Origin: Cyclobacteriaceae bacterium
GTDB taxonomy: Bacteria; Bacteroidota; Bacteroidia; Cytophagales; Cyclobacteriaceae
DNA length: 64,000 bases
NCBI GenBank assembly: GCA_019638275.1
Contig: JAHBUC010000011.1
Coordinates: forward strand, 62,001 to 126,000
Reading direction: 5' to 3'
The notes under the pieces were generated by a model, which did no database searches, had not been told where the DNA came from, and saw only the letters and a program-made list of their open reading frames with translations. Both the position numbers and the translations under genes were made by a program. Below, in pieces: positions 27,066-35,591 of the stretch (positions are counted from its first letter, which is position 1; every line of letters begins with the position of its first letter).

Positions 27066-27836
27066 ATGAGTGTAGTAAAATCCTTGCGCACGTTTTTTCT
27101 GGAAACCGGTCAAATGACGTTGTTCAGTTGGCGGTACGTGAAGGAATTTCTCTTTCCACCATACGAATTCAAGGAACTCCTCCGTCAATGCTACCTCATC
27201 GGGAATAAATCACTTGGCCTGGTGGGTGCTACCGGATTTATTATGGGCGTAGTGCTCACGTTGCAAACAAGACCTACCCTTGTGGAGTTTGGCGCGGAAT
27301 CATGGATGCCTTCTATGGTGGGCATTGCCATTGTACGCGAAATCGGGCCGGTACTAACTGCACTGATCTGTGCCGGCAAAATCGGTTCTGGTATTGGGGC
27401 GGAATTAGCCTCCATGAAAGTTACCGAACAAATTGATGCCATGGAAGTTTCGGGAACCAACCCATATAAGTATCTCGTGATTACACGCGTAACCGCTTGC
27501 ATACTCATGCTCCCGATATTGGTAATTTTCTCTGATGTGGTCTCACTCATCGGGTCCTCACTGGTTGAACTCATCAAAGGAAAAGTGACATTTCAATTAT
27601 ACTTCAGCAATGTTTTTACATACCTGAAGTTTAGTGACCTGATACCATCCATTACTAAATCTTTCTTCTTTGGGTTTGCCATTGGTATCGTTGGGTGTTA
27701 CAAAGGCTTCACCTCTAAAAAAGGAACTGAGGGTGTGGGTCGCACAGCAAATTCGGCTGTTGTTATCAGCTCCATGCTGGTGTTCATTCTTGATTTTATT
27801 GCTGTTCTGATCACCGATATCTTTTACGAATTGTGA
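27066..27836 (+). CDS. MlaE-family permease of an MCE lipid transporter
   Basis: The product has 256 residues with five to six membrane helices. Family landmarks are 'GATGFIMGVVLTLQTRPTL', 'AIVREIGPVLTALICAGKIG' and 'GAELASMKVTEQIDAMEVSG', the last being the coupling helix that meets the ATPase. It is the inner-membrane permease of a retrograde phospholipid transport complex that keeps the outer membrane asymmetric. The stop overlaps the ATPase start, and the MCE protein gene follows, giving the compact order permease-ATPase-MCE. There is no MlaC-like or MlaB-like gene here, as usual outside Proteobacteria. Confidence 0.93.
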   Translation: MSVVKSLRTFFLETGQMTLFSWRYVKEFLFPPYEFKELLRQCYLIGNKSLGLVGATGFIMGVVLTLQTRPTLVEFGAESWMPSMVGIAIVREIGPVLTALICAGKIGSGIGAELASMKVTEQIDAMEVSGTNPYKYLVITRVTACILMLPILVIFSDVVSLIGSSLVELIKGKVTFQLYFSNVFTYLKFSDLIPSITKSFFFGFAIGIVGCYKGFTSKKGTEGVGRTANSAVVISSMLVFILDFIAVLITDIFYEL

Positions 27837-28591
27837 TGAAAGCACCAGCCAACATTGATAGTCAGGAACCCGTGATAACCATAGAAGACTTATGGAAATC
27901 TTTTGGATCAAATGATGTACTGAAAGGTTTTAACTTGAATGTGCGCCAAGGTGAAAACGTAGCTGTAATGGGAAAGTCCGGATCGGGTAAATCTGTATTG
28001 ATCAAATGCATTATCGGACTTATTGCTATCGATAAAGGAACACTCAACGTGCTTGGTCGATCCGTACCCGACCTCGACCAGAAAGAGCTCGATACTTTAC
28101 GCACCGAGGTTGGATTTCAGTTTCAGGGAAGTGCATTATACGACTCCATGACAGTACGCGAAAACCTGGAGTTTCCCCTACGAAGGCATCCGGAAAAAGT
28201 GAAAGATATTTCGATTCATGAATTGGTGATGGAGTCGCTGGATAGTGTAGGACTGGTGCATGCGGTTGATATGATGCCCGAAGAACTCTCGGGCGGAATG
28301 AAAAAAAGAATTGCCCTTGCCCGGACGCTAATCATGCGCCCAAAAATTATTTTGTATGACGAGCCAACCAGCGGACTAGATCCTGTTACCGGAAGGGAAA
28401 TCAGTTTGTTGATAAACGAAATACAGAAACGCTTCAACACGGCTGCCATTATTATTACGCACGATTTAGGCTGCGCTAAAATTACCAGCAACCGCATGGT
28501 TATTTTACATGAAGGACGAAATCATGCAGAAGCAACATACGATGAGCTGTATCAATCAAAAGATGAAGCCGTAAAGGCTTTCTTTACTTAA
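27836..28591 (+). CDS. MlaF-family ATPase of an MCE lipid transporter
   Basis: The product is about 251 residues from the ATG at 27836, which overlaps the TGA of the permease gene; a GTG one codon earlier is also possible. The ABC ATPase motifs are Walker A 'GKSGSGKSVLIKCI', the Q-loop in 'VGFQFQGSALYDSMTV', signature 'ELSGGMKKRIALARTL' with the GGM variant typical of MlaF, Walker B 'IILYDEPTSGLDP' and switch His in 'IIITHDL'. It powers the permease encoded just upstream. Confidence 0.94.
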   Translation: MKAPANIDSQEPVITIEDLWKSFGSNDVLKGFNLNVRQGENVAVMGKSGSGKSVLIKCIIGLIAIDKGTLNVLGRSVPDLDQKELDTLRTEVGFQFQGSALYDSMTVRENLEFPLRRHPEKVKDISIHELVMESLDSVGLVHAVDMMPEELSGGMKKRIALARTLIMRPKIILYDEPTSGLDPVTGREISLLINEIQKRFNTAAIIITHDLGCAKITSNRMVILHEGRNHAEATYDELYQSKDEAVKAFFT

Positions 28592-28608
28592 ACTAAAAAG
28601 AAATAACC

Positions 28609-29574
28609 ATGGAAAAGTCAACCGGAACCACCATACGCCTTGGGATATTCGTAATCCTGGGCGTGCTCATTTTTACGGTTGCCGTGTACCTGATCGGACA
28701 AAAGCAACACATGTTCAGCGAGACCTTCGAAATTGCCGCACATTTTAGTAACGTAAACGGATTACAACGCGGCAACAACGTAAGGTTTTCAGGTATTGAT
28801 GCGGGCTCAGTAACTGAAGTGAACTTTCTAAACGATTCAGTAATTGAAGTTCGCATGCGTATTAAAGAAAGCCTCCGGCAGCACATTAAACAAAACGCGT
28901 TAGCCTCCATCGGCACCGATGGATTGATGGGCAATATGATCGTGAATGTTTCACCCGGAAGAGGACAAGCAGGACCGGTTGAAAACAACAGCCTCATACA
29001 ATCATACAGCCGCATCAAAACAGATGACATTTTGAACACCCTAAACGTTACCAACGACAACGCTGCCATGCTCACGCATGACCTTTTGGAAATTACGCAA
29101 CACATCAAAACCGGAAAAGGAACTGTTTCCTCCATCCTATACGATACCACTTTACGTAATGAAGTACTGCTGACTGTTAAAAATTTGCGACTAACCGCGC
29201 AGAAAACAAATGAACTTGTTCAGGAGCTCAATTCATTGACAAATGAAATCAACCAAGGTCGCGGCACGATTGGTTGGCTTTTAAATGATACGTTAACCGC
29301 GTATCGGGTAAATACCACACTTACTAAACTTCAGCAAACGGGTACAAAACTTCAGTCAGTCTCTGACAGTATCCAAGTAGTACTTCATAACATGCAAGAA
29401 GGTAAGGGAGCGTTGCCTTTGCTGGTGTATGATACTGCTGTAGCCGGAGATGTACGCCAGTCTTTGCACAACATCAAAGAGGGCACAGCATCCTTCACCG
29501 AAAACATGGAAGCATTAAAACGAAGTGCGTTTTTACGCAAATACTTTAAAGAGCAAGAGAAAAAAAAGAAATAA
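28609..29574 (+). CDS. MlaD-like MCE-domain protein
   Basis: The product has 321 residues. It has one N-terminal membrane anchor (about 10-32), an MCE domain ('HFSNVNGLQRGNNVRFSGID' followed by 'GSVTEVNFLNDSVIEVRM') to about 120, and then a long helical region with repeated 'GKGTVSSILYDTTL', 'GRGTIGWLLNDTLT' and 'GKGALPLLVYDTAV' phrases. These three similar phrases mark a repeat in the helical tail. The MCE ring binds lipid in the periplasm and receives it from, or delivers it to, the MlaE/F complex. It is 17 bases downstream of the ATPase. A charged tail (EQEKKKK) ends the protein. Confidence 0.92.
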   Translation: MEKSTGTTIRLGIFVILGVLIFTVAVYLIGQKQHMFSETFEIAAHFSNVNGLQRGNNVRFSGIDAGSVTEVNFLNDSVIEVRMRIKESLRQHIKQNALASIGTDGLMGNMIVNVSPGRGQAGPVENNSLIQSYSRIKTDDILNTLNVTNDNAAMLTHDLLEITQHIKTGKGTVSSILYDTTLRNEVLLTVKNLRLTAQKTNELVQELNSLTNEINQGRGTIGWLLNDTLTAYRVNTTLTKLQQTGTKLQSVSDSIQVVLHNMQEGKGALPLLVYDTAVAGDVRQSLHNIKEGTASFTENMEALKRSAFLRKYFKEQEKKKK

Positions 29575-29579
29575 AAAAA

Positions 29580-29597
29580 CCGGATTTTTAGGTCCGG
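29580..29597. terminator. Probable terminator after the MCE operon
   Basis: A short stem CCGGA / TCCGG encloses a T-rich loop, with A-run before and TATTTTATT after. It lies between converging genes (MCE protein and secreted protein). The stem is only 5 bp, so confidence is moderate. Confidence 0.5.
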
Positions 29598-29621
29598 CTA
29601 TTTTATTGTTGTAACTGCTGA

Positions 29622-30194
29622 TTAGAATGTCAAGGTGTCAATCAAACCTGAGCTGTTGTAAACTTCGAACGTGAATTTCTTAGACTTTATTTCGCTAAGG
29701 TTAAAAATTCGGCCAAAGCTACCAGAAACAGTTTCCTGATAAGTCTTGATCAAGTTCAGATTTTCGTCAAAAATTCTTACCTCAATTGTCTCTGTACCCA
29801 CATTGGAAACCATTACGGCAAATTTACGTGCCTCGACTTCTTTGGAAGCCACTTTACTGGATTTCTGCTCAGGTGCATAATTCACTGAAGCAGAAAGAAC
29901 CTTATTGTCTTGCTTCAATTGAATGGTATACGTATCGGCTGCCATTCCTTTAAAGTTCACCGGACGGATAAATCCTTTCAGACCTCTTACAGACTCACTG
30001 TAAACAACCTTGCCACTACTATTCAAAATAGTAAGCACCATTGCTGAAGGTTTCTCACCTTCATAAATTAATTTGTAAACACCCGATTTTCCGGAAATAA
30101 CAAATAAACCTGTATTGCTCGGATCATCGCTTGCAACAGCCAGGAAAGACGACACGGCCATCAGGGCTGTAAGTAATAATGATTTTGTTTTCAT
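29622..30194 (-). CDS. Secreted beta-sandwich protein, paralogue A
   Basis: The product has 190 residues with a signal peptide (MKTKSLLLTALMAVSSFLAVA). It appears to contain two beta-sandwich units. The first (about 25-105) has the pattern 'LTILNSSGKVVYSESVRGLK' and 'RPVNFKGMAADTYTIQLK', which resembles the Por-type secretion sorting fold and related Ig-like modules of Bacteroidota; the second unit ('VEVRIFDENLNLIKTYQE') is similar. It is not a sorting domain of a larger protein here but the whole protein. The neighbouring gene at 30388 encodes a shorter relative. No function is known. Confidence 0.7.
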   Translation of the reverse strand: MKTKSLLLTALMAVSSFLAVASDDPSNTGLFVISGKSGVYKLIYEGEKPSAMVLTILNSSGKVVYSESVRGLKGFIRPVNFKGMAADTYTIQLKQDNKVLSASVNYAPEQKSSKVASKEVEARKFAVMVSNVGTETIEVRIFDENLNLIKTYQETVSGSFGRIFNLSEIKSKKFTFEVYNSSGLIDTLTF

Positions 30195-30217
30195 AGTTGT
30201 TAAATTTAATTACACTG

Positions 30218-30225
30218 CAAATGTA
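30218..30225 (-). promoter_or_regulatory. -7 element TACATTTG upstream of paralogue A
   Basis: On the minus strand TACATTTG matches TAnnTTTG exactly and lies 23 bases before the ATG of the 190-residue secreted protein. No -33 TTG at the standard distance is evident. Confidence 0.5.
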
Positions 30226-30387
30226 CGGGCTCAGCCAACAAAGGTTTCCCTGCTGTAAGACTATCGCATTTTTTAAGCAAGAAAACGTTTGCGGAAAATT
30301 TCATATCGAAAGCAACCCTTTCAAGTGCTTTCTTGAGTCTTCTTCAAACTTTTGTAGCGGTTTGGTTTATGCACACGTTTTCGGAAA

Positions 30388-30762
30388 CTACCGTTCTTTA
30401 GCAGAAACGCTGTTGGCTTTGCTTCGATGCTTCCTTTTGATGACTATCCTTTCAGAACCAGAATCATGTTCATTTGAAACAATCACCTTGTAAACACCTG
30501 GCGGTAGACCTGATAAATTATAGGGTCGGGAAAAGCCATTTCGGGTACGCACGATTTCAGAGAACACAATATGACCGGTAGAATTCCTGATTTCGATTTT
30601 TGTATTGCACAATTCACTGGAGGAATACAAAACCTCAACAATACCATCTTTGGTAATAAAGGTTACTCCTGGAATTTTCTTCGGTTCATTACCCAAAGTA
30701 CCATTGGTCCATGCTGTTATTACCAATACCTGCAAACAAAAAACTATAAGCACCAATCGCAT
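30388..30762 (-). CDS. Secreted single-domain protein, paralogue B
   Basis: The product has 124 residues from the ATG at 30760-30762; an upstream ATG would add nine residues. The N-terminus (MRLVLIVFCLQVLVITAW) is a signal peptide. The one beta-sandwich domain contains 'IEIRNSTGHIVFSEIVRTRN' and 'GFSRPYNLSGLPPGVYKVIV', clearly related to 'GKVVYSESVRGLKGFIRPVN' in paralogue A. A basic tail (KRKHRSKANSVSAKER) ends it. The pair probably arose by tandem duplication, with loss or gain of one domain. Confidence 0.65.
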   Translation of the reverse strand: MRLVLIVFCLQVLVITAWTNGTLGNEPKKIPGVTFITKDGIVEVLYSSSELCNTKIEIRNSTGHIVFSEIVRTRNGFSRPYNLSGLPPGVYKVIVSNEHDSGSERIVIKRKHRSKANSVSAKER

Positions 30763-31009
30763 ACCCACCAATACTTGCATTATATACAACCTATAGACGC
30801 TGAAATTCCATTTCGGTTTCAGCTTTTGCGTTAAAAGATTGTTAATCGACCAAAATTTTTCCGCTCAGCGGTGTATTACTGCAAAGGGGCTGTTAACGAT
30901 TAATCACAATTTATGGCCAACAATTTCAGCGGAAACTTCACAGAATTTTCAAGTCGTTCAATCATGAACGCAACAATCCCAAAACCGAACAAAATTGCCC
31001 TTTTTACCC

Positions 31010-31039
31010 TTGGATATACAGCATGATGGTGTTACTTTC
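31010..31039 (+). promoter_or_regulatory. Candidate promoter of the M16 peptidase gene
   Basis: A -33 TTG (31010-31012) and a -7-like TACTTTC (31033-31039) are separated by 20 bases. The start codon is 27 bases further on. The -7 element deviates from TAnnTTTG at one position, so this is a moderate match. Confidence 0.4.
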
Positions 31040-31066
31040 AGCACCTCAAACTAAAAAACCCAAACT

Positions 31067-33883
31067 ATGATGAAACGACAGATTTTTGTTTGGATTCTTC
31101 TGTTGCTGTTGGCCGGAAACGGCTTTGCGCAAAAGAAGAAAGCCAAGTCCCCCGACAAGAAACCCGCTGAAACAGCAGCTCCGGTAGCTGAAGTAAAACC
31201 TCAAACTCCTCCTCCAACAAAAGTCACTTCTGTTGAAGGAATTACGGAATATAGGCTCCATAACGGCCTCCGTGTTCTACTGTTTCCGGACGCATCCAAG
31301 CAAACCTTTACCATTAATGTTACCTACCTCGTAGGTTCCAAACATGAAAATTATGGAGAAACGGGTATGGCTCACTTGCTTGAGCACCTTGTTTTCAAAG
31401 GAACGCCCAAATATCCATTCAATATCATGAAAGAGTTGGAAGATCGTGGGGCCAGTTTCAATGGAACAACATCATTGGACAGAACCAATTATTTCGAAAC
31501 GCTTTCAGCCTCTGAAGAAAACCTGAAGTGGGCTATTGAAATGGAGGCCGATCGCATGGTGAACTCGTTTATCGCAAAGAAAGATCTCGACAGCGAAATG
31601 ACGGTTGTGCGCAATGAATATGAAAGTGGTGAAAACAGTCCGATTGGAGTACTCTTTAAAAAGCTATCAGGTGCAGCATACCAGTGGCACAGTTATGGAA
31701 AATCAACCATTGGAGAGCGCTCAGATATTGAGAACGTTTCAATTGACCGCCTGCAAGCATTCTATAGAAAATATTATCAGCCCGACAATGCGGTAGTTGT
31801 ATTAGCAGGAAAGTTTGATGAAGGTAAAACCTTGAACTACATTAATGAGTTCTTTGGTTCCATCGCTAAACCTTCACGTGAACTTGATCCGTTCTACACA
31901 CGCGAACCCATACAAGATGGTGAAAGAACAGTGACCGTTAACCGGGTTGGCGATGTTCAATATGTTGCTATGGCCTACCACATTGCGCCAGGCTCGCACG
32001 AGGACTTTGCGCCACTTGCGGTGTTATCAAGTATATTAACCACACAGCCCTCCGGCCGCATGTACAAAGCATTGGTTGACAAAAAAAAGGCAAGCTCCGT
32101 GTTTTCATTTACACGAGCATCAAAAGAGCCAGGATTGATGATGGCCTTTGCTGAAGTGCTGAAAGAGAAATCGGTTGAAGATGCCCGCGGCACAATGGCT
32201 AAAACATTTAATGCTGTTGTAACTACACCACCCACTAAAGAAGAAGTTGAGCGCGCCAAAACTGAGATTCTGAAGCAATTCGAATTGAACTTCAACAATG
32301 CCGATCGGATTGGTGTATTCTTAAGCGAGTACATTGCTATGGGCGATTGGAGATTATTCTTTCTCTATAGAGACCGTTTGGAAAAAGTTACGCCTGAAGA
32401 TGTACTTCGTGTAGCCAAAAATTACCTGAAAGATGATAACCGTACTGTAGGCTTCTTTATTCCGGCAGACAAACCGGAACGCGCTGAAATACCGGCTGAG
32501 CCGGATGTAGCCACTTTAGTGAAAGACTATAAAGGCAAGCAAGCCATTGCCAGCGGTGAGGAATTCGATCCGTCACCGGCAAACATTGAAGCGCGCACGC
32601 AACGCAGCACATTGCCTAATGGTATGAAGGTGGCTTACCTATCGAAGAAAACGCGTGGAGAATCCGTGCAGTTTCGCATGACCTTACGTTTTGGTGATGA
32701 TAAAAACCTGATGAATAAAGGCACTACCGGTCAGTATGCTGCACGCATGCTCGACAAAGGCACCTCAAAAATGACTCGCCAACAGATTAAAGATGAGTTC
32801 GACAGGCTAAAAGCCCGCGTTAACTTCTTTGGTGGCGCAACAGCCGTTAGTGTTAACATCGAAACTACTCGTCCGAATCTTGCTGAAACCATTAAACTGG
32901 TAAGCCAGATCTTGAAAGATGCTTCCTTCCCTGCAGATGAATTCGAAAAATTAAAAGCCGAGGAAATTGCAGGTATTGAGTCGCAGCGAAGTGAACCCCA
33001 GGCTGTCGCCTCTATACGCTTGCAGAAGCACACTTCGCCCTATCCAAAAGGTGATCCACGTTATGCCGAAGATTTCGATGAATCGCTGACATCCATCAAG
33101 GCTTTGAAACTGGAGGATGTAAAAAAATTCCACAAGGATTTCTATGGATCCAACAATGGTACACTGGCTATTTCAGGCGACTTTGATGCTTCAGAAATAA
33201 GCAGTTTAATCAATGAGCAATTCGGTAGCTGGAAAAGTCCTGCAAACTATAAACGTCTTGAAGCCAAAATCAAAACGGTAAAGCCGATTGATGAAAAAGT
33301 TGAAACACCAGATAAGGCCAATGCATTCTTCCTGGCCAGCTATGCCTGGGAATATAGTGATGCCGAATCGGATTACGCAGCATTAACACTTGGTCACTAC
33401 ATGTTAGGTGGTGGCACCGCTTCCAGATTGTTCTCACGCATTCGTGGAAAAGAAGGTATTAGCTATGGCGTTGGCTCTTTCTTTAGCGCTGGTAACCTGG
33501 ATAAAGTTGGGAATTTCAATGCGTATGCCATTTATGCCCCTGAGAACGTGGGACGATTGGAAGAAACCTTTAAAGAGGAGATTTTGAAGGCCGTAAACGA
33601 AGGGTTTACAGCAGAAGAAGTTGAAGCAGCAAAATCGGGTTGGTTGCAATCCAGAACCGTTGGACGCGCACAGGATGCCTCCATTGCCGGCACGCTAAAC
33701 AATTACTTGTTTACCGGTCGCACGATGGAGTGGGATGCTGAACTTGAAAAGAAAGTTCAGGCACTAACGGTAGAAGAAATAAATGCTGCCATGAAAAAAC
33801 ATTTGAGTTACGACAAGCTAAACATGGTTAAAGCCGGAGATTTTGCAAAGGCAAAGGCAAAGGCAAAGGCTGAAGAGAAATAA
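31067..33883 (+). CDS. M16 family zinc metallopeptidase, two-domain, secreted
   Basis: The product has 938 residues with a signal peptide (MKRQIFVWILLLLLAGNGFA after a possible second start codon). The inverted zinc motif HxxEH reads H103-LLE-H107, with the further Glu ligand in 'VVRNEYES'. Both halves (about 60-480 and 500-920) have the M16 fold; the second lacks HxxEH and supplies the substrate clamp, with 'RLFSRIRGKEGISYGVGSFF', the Arg/Tyr pair of the family, near its end. It is a periplasmic or outer-membrane-associated peptidase that degrades peptides. A Lys/Ala tail is encoded by a hexamer microsatellite. A terminator follows. Confidence 0.93.
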   Translation: MMKRQIFVWILLLLLAGNGFAQKKKAKSPDKKPAETAAPVAEVKPQTPPPTKVTSVEGITEYRLHNGLRVLLFPDASKQTFTINVTYLVGSKHENYGETGMAHLLEHLVFKGTPKYPFNIMKELEDRGASFNGTTSLDRTNYFETLSASEENLKWAIEMEADRMVNSFIAKKDLDSEMTVVRNEYESGENSPIGVLFKKLSGAAYQWHSYGKSTIGERSDIENVSIDRLQAFYRKYYQPDNAVVVLAGKFDEGKTLNYINEFFGSIAKPSRELDPFYTREPIQDGERTVTVNRVGDVQYVAMAYHIAPGSHEDFAPLAVLSSILTTQPSGRMYKALVDKKKASSVFSFTRASKEPGLMMAFAEVLKEKSVEDARGTMAKTFNAVVTTPPTKEEVERAKTEILKQFELNFNNADRIGVFLSEYIAMGDWRLFFLYRDRLEKVTPEDVLRVAKNYLKDDNRTVGFFIPADKPERAEIPAEPDVATLVKDYKGKQAIASGEEFDPSPANIEARTQRSTLPNGMKVAYLSKKTRGESVQFRMTLRFGDDKNLMNKGTTGQYAARMLDKGTSKMTRQQIKDEFDRLKARVNFFGGATAVSVNIETTRPNLAETIKLVSQILKDASFPADEFEKLKAEEIAGIESQRSEPQAVASIRLQKHTSPYPKGDPRYAEDFDESLTSIKALKLEDVKKFHKDFYGSNNGTLAISGDFDASEISSLINEQFGSWKSPANYKRLEAKIKTVKPIDEKVETPDKANAFFLASYAWEYSDAESDYAALTLGHYMLGGGTASRLFSRIRGKEGISYGVGSFFSAGNLDKVGNFNAYAIYAPENVGRLEETFKEEILKAVNEGFTAEEVEAAKSGWLQSRTVGRAQDASIAGTLNNYLFTGRTMEWDAELEKKVQALTVEEINAAMKKHLSYDKLNMVKAGDFAKAKAKAKAEEK
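33845..33868. repeat. Hexanucleotide microsatellite (GCAAAG)4 in the M16 gene
   Basis: Four identical GCAAAG units in a row, in frame, encode the Ala-Lys tail (AKAKAKAK) just before the stop. Slippage here would add or remove two residues without a frameshift. Confidence 0.9.
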
Positions 33884-33902
33884 TTTCTCAGAACTTTAAA
33901 AT

Positions 33903-33932
33903 AAAAGGCTACCCGATTGGGTGGCCTTTTTA
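33903..33932. terminator. Terminator between converging M16 and LON-domain genes
   Basis: A stem AAAGGCTACCC / GGGTGGCCTTT (one T-G wobble) with the loop GATT is followed by Ts and flanked by As. It lies past the M16 stop and reaches the stop of the converging LON-domain gene, so it may act in both directions. Confidence 0.8.
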
Positions 33933-34517
33933 ATTTAAATGATAGGAGTCTCGGCTGATTTCTTCACGCTGCAATACATGAAGCTGCAACCTTATTTTTG
34001 CCAGCAATAACTTTTCTCTCCCCGGATCTTCCTCCACCAACAATTGATACCGTTCCGGTAAATCCAGGCTTAGCTCCTGCGCAATGGCAAACACATTGAA
34101 AAAACCCTGATGCCGGGTAATTTTTCTTTTCTGAAGATATTCGCGAAACTGTTCGCTCAACTTTACACCTGGGAGCTGATGTTGGTTTGTATCCCAAAAG
34201 GTTACCTCACCGCCCGGATAAAGCTTTGTTTTATAGGTGCGATACAACGTGTGCAAATAAAAATTATCCAGGCATTTTACAATAATGTCAGACTCACCCC
34301 CCGGGTAGCGTTTAATAACGCTCTCCAGTTTCATGAGTGATCCTATCTTACCTTCATTGATGGTATTGTTGAAATAAATTCCGAAATGAAAATCGGCATT
34401 GGCCGCATCTTCCAATAGTTGCTTATACCGTGGTTCAAAAATATGCAGCGGAACCAACTCACCCGGTAAGGGTAAAATGGAAAGGGGAAACATGGGAATT
34501 GTACTCGTATAAGACAT
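33930..34517 (-). CDS. LON substrate-binding (N-terminal) domain protein
   Basis: The product has 195 residues. It is built only of the LON N-terminal domain, without ATPase or protease parts: 'IPMFPLSILPLPGELVPLHI' and 'EPRYKQLLEDA' open it, and 'KRYPGGESDIIVKCLDNFYL' is the central sheet. Stand-alone copies are common in bacteria; their partner is unknown, though substrate or ubiquitin-like recognition has been suggested for eukaryotic cereblon-type relatives. It lies 29 bases downstream of apt on the same strand. Confidence 0.88.
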   Translation of the reverse strand: MSYTSTIPMFPLSILPLPGELVPLHIFEPRYKQLLEDAANADFHFGIYFNNTINEGKIGSLMKLESVIKRYPGGESDIIVKCLDNFYLHTLYRTYKTKLYPGGEVTFWDTNQHQLPGVKLSEQFREYLQKRKITRHQGFFNVFAIAQELSLDLPERYQLLVEEDPGREKLLLAKIRLQLHVLQREEISRDSYHLN

Positions 34518-34546
34518 ACAACTTTAACGCTTAACTCCCCGAATGG

Positions 34547-35080
34547 TTAATACGTAACCAAACAATCGGGAATAATTCCAAATTCCTGTTCAAGCCGGGC
34601 TTGCCCTGGCAAAAAGGACAAATTAATCAAGAAGGAAAATCCAGCTACCACCCCACCCGATTGCTTTACCAAACGCCCAGCTGCACCAGCCGTTCCACCC
34701 GTAGCCAATAAATCATCGTGAATTAAAACATTCCATCCTCTCTTCACCGCATCTACATGCATTTCAATAGCAGCAGTACCGTACTCAAGGGTATACTTCT
34801 CTGAAAGCGTTGTGTATGGGAGCTTCCCAACTTTTCTAACCGGCAAAAAGCTGCAACCCAACTCATGCGCCAGAATGCCCCCCAATATAAAACCACGTGC
34901 TTCAACGGCTGCGATGGCATCAATTTTACGGGCGCGGAAATGATCGGCCATTTCTTTCGCAACTGCTCGCAGTAGTTCCGGATCAGCTAACACCGGAGTA
35001 ATATCCTTAAACAAAATGCCCGGTTTCGGATAATCCTGAACATCCCGAATGGTACTTTTTATTCTTTCTTCAAGTGTCAT
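34547..35080 (-). CDS. apt: Adenine phosphoribosyltransferase
   Basis: The product has 177 residues, the usual length. The type I PRTase motif is 'VLIHDDLLATGGTA' (PRPP-binding, near 125), with family marks 'RDVQDYPKPGILFKDITPVL' and 'AVEARGFILGGILAHELG'. It salvages adenine by making AMP from adenine and PRPP in the cytoplasm. The LON-domain gene follows closely on the same strand. An OsmC-like gene diverges on the other side. Confidence 0.97.
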   Translation of the reverse strand: MTLEERIKSTIRDVQDYPKPGILFKDITPVLADPELLRAVAKEMADHFRARKIDAIAAVEARGFILGGILAHELGCSFLPVRKVGKLPYTTLSEKYTLEYGTAAIEMHVDAVKRGWNVLIHDDLLATGGTAGAAGRLVKQSGGVVAGFSFLINLSFLPGQARLEQEFGIIPDCLVTY

Positions 35081-35149
35081 CGGTGATTTTTATAACTTGC
35101 CAAAAATAGCGTAGTACGCATACAATCAAAATATAACCGATTCATTTAT

Positions 35150-35554
35150 ATGAAAATCATAACCCGAATGCTTGAGGATGAAGTGTATGAAGCCACAAAT
35201 GCTGCCGGTCATACCGTAGCGATTGATATGCGTTCAGCCGATATAAAGCAAGCCCAATCACCTACTGAACTGCTACTCTCATCGTTAGCTGGATGTGGCG
35301 CTGTGGATATTGTGCTCATTCTGAAGAAAAGAAAAAAGACCATCACCGATTTTGTCATTGAAACTACGGGAACACGCAGGGATGAAACGCCCCGCAGGTT
35401 TACCGATATTCATTGCAAATACATCATTACATCGCCAGACGTAGAGGAAGATGAACTAAATAAAGTCGCTGCACTATCACTGGAAAAATATTGCTCAGTG
35501 GCTGCCTCCATCAGCAGTAATATCACATTCTCCATTGAAGTGAGAAAACCGTAG
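35150..35554 (+). CDS. OsmC family peroxidase-like protein
   Basis: The product has 134 residues. Both redox cysteines of the OsmC/Ohr family are visible: Cys49 in 'LLLSSLAGCGAVDIV' and Cys115 in 'LEKYCSVAAS'. It is a cytoplasmic thiol peroxidase that reduces organic hydroperoxides or related oxidants, or a relative with a similar fold (the YhfA subgroup). The 5' region to apt is about 70 bases and is a shared divergent promoter region. Confidence 0.88.
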   Translation: MKIITRMLEDEVYEATNAAGHTVAIDMRSADIKQAQSPTELLLSSLAGCGAVDIVLILKKRKKTITDFVIETTGTRRDETPRRFTDIHCKYIITSPDVEEDELNKVAALSLEKYCSVAASISSNITFSIEVRKP

Positions 35555-35591
35555 CAGAGTTAGGTATTGGGGTTTGAGTCATTAAGGTAGA

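Noticed and set aside
33845..33868. Phase-variable microsatellite controlling the M16 peptidase
   Set aside because: Units are 6 bp, so changes stay in frame and only alter tail length.
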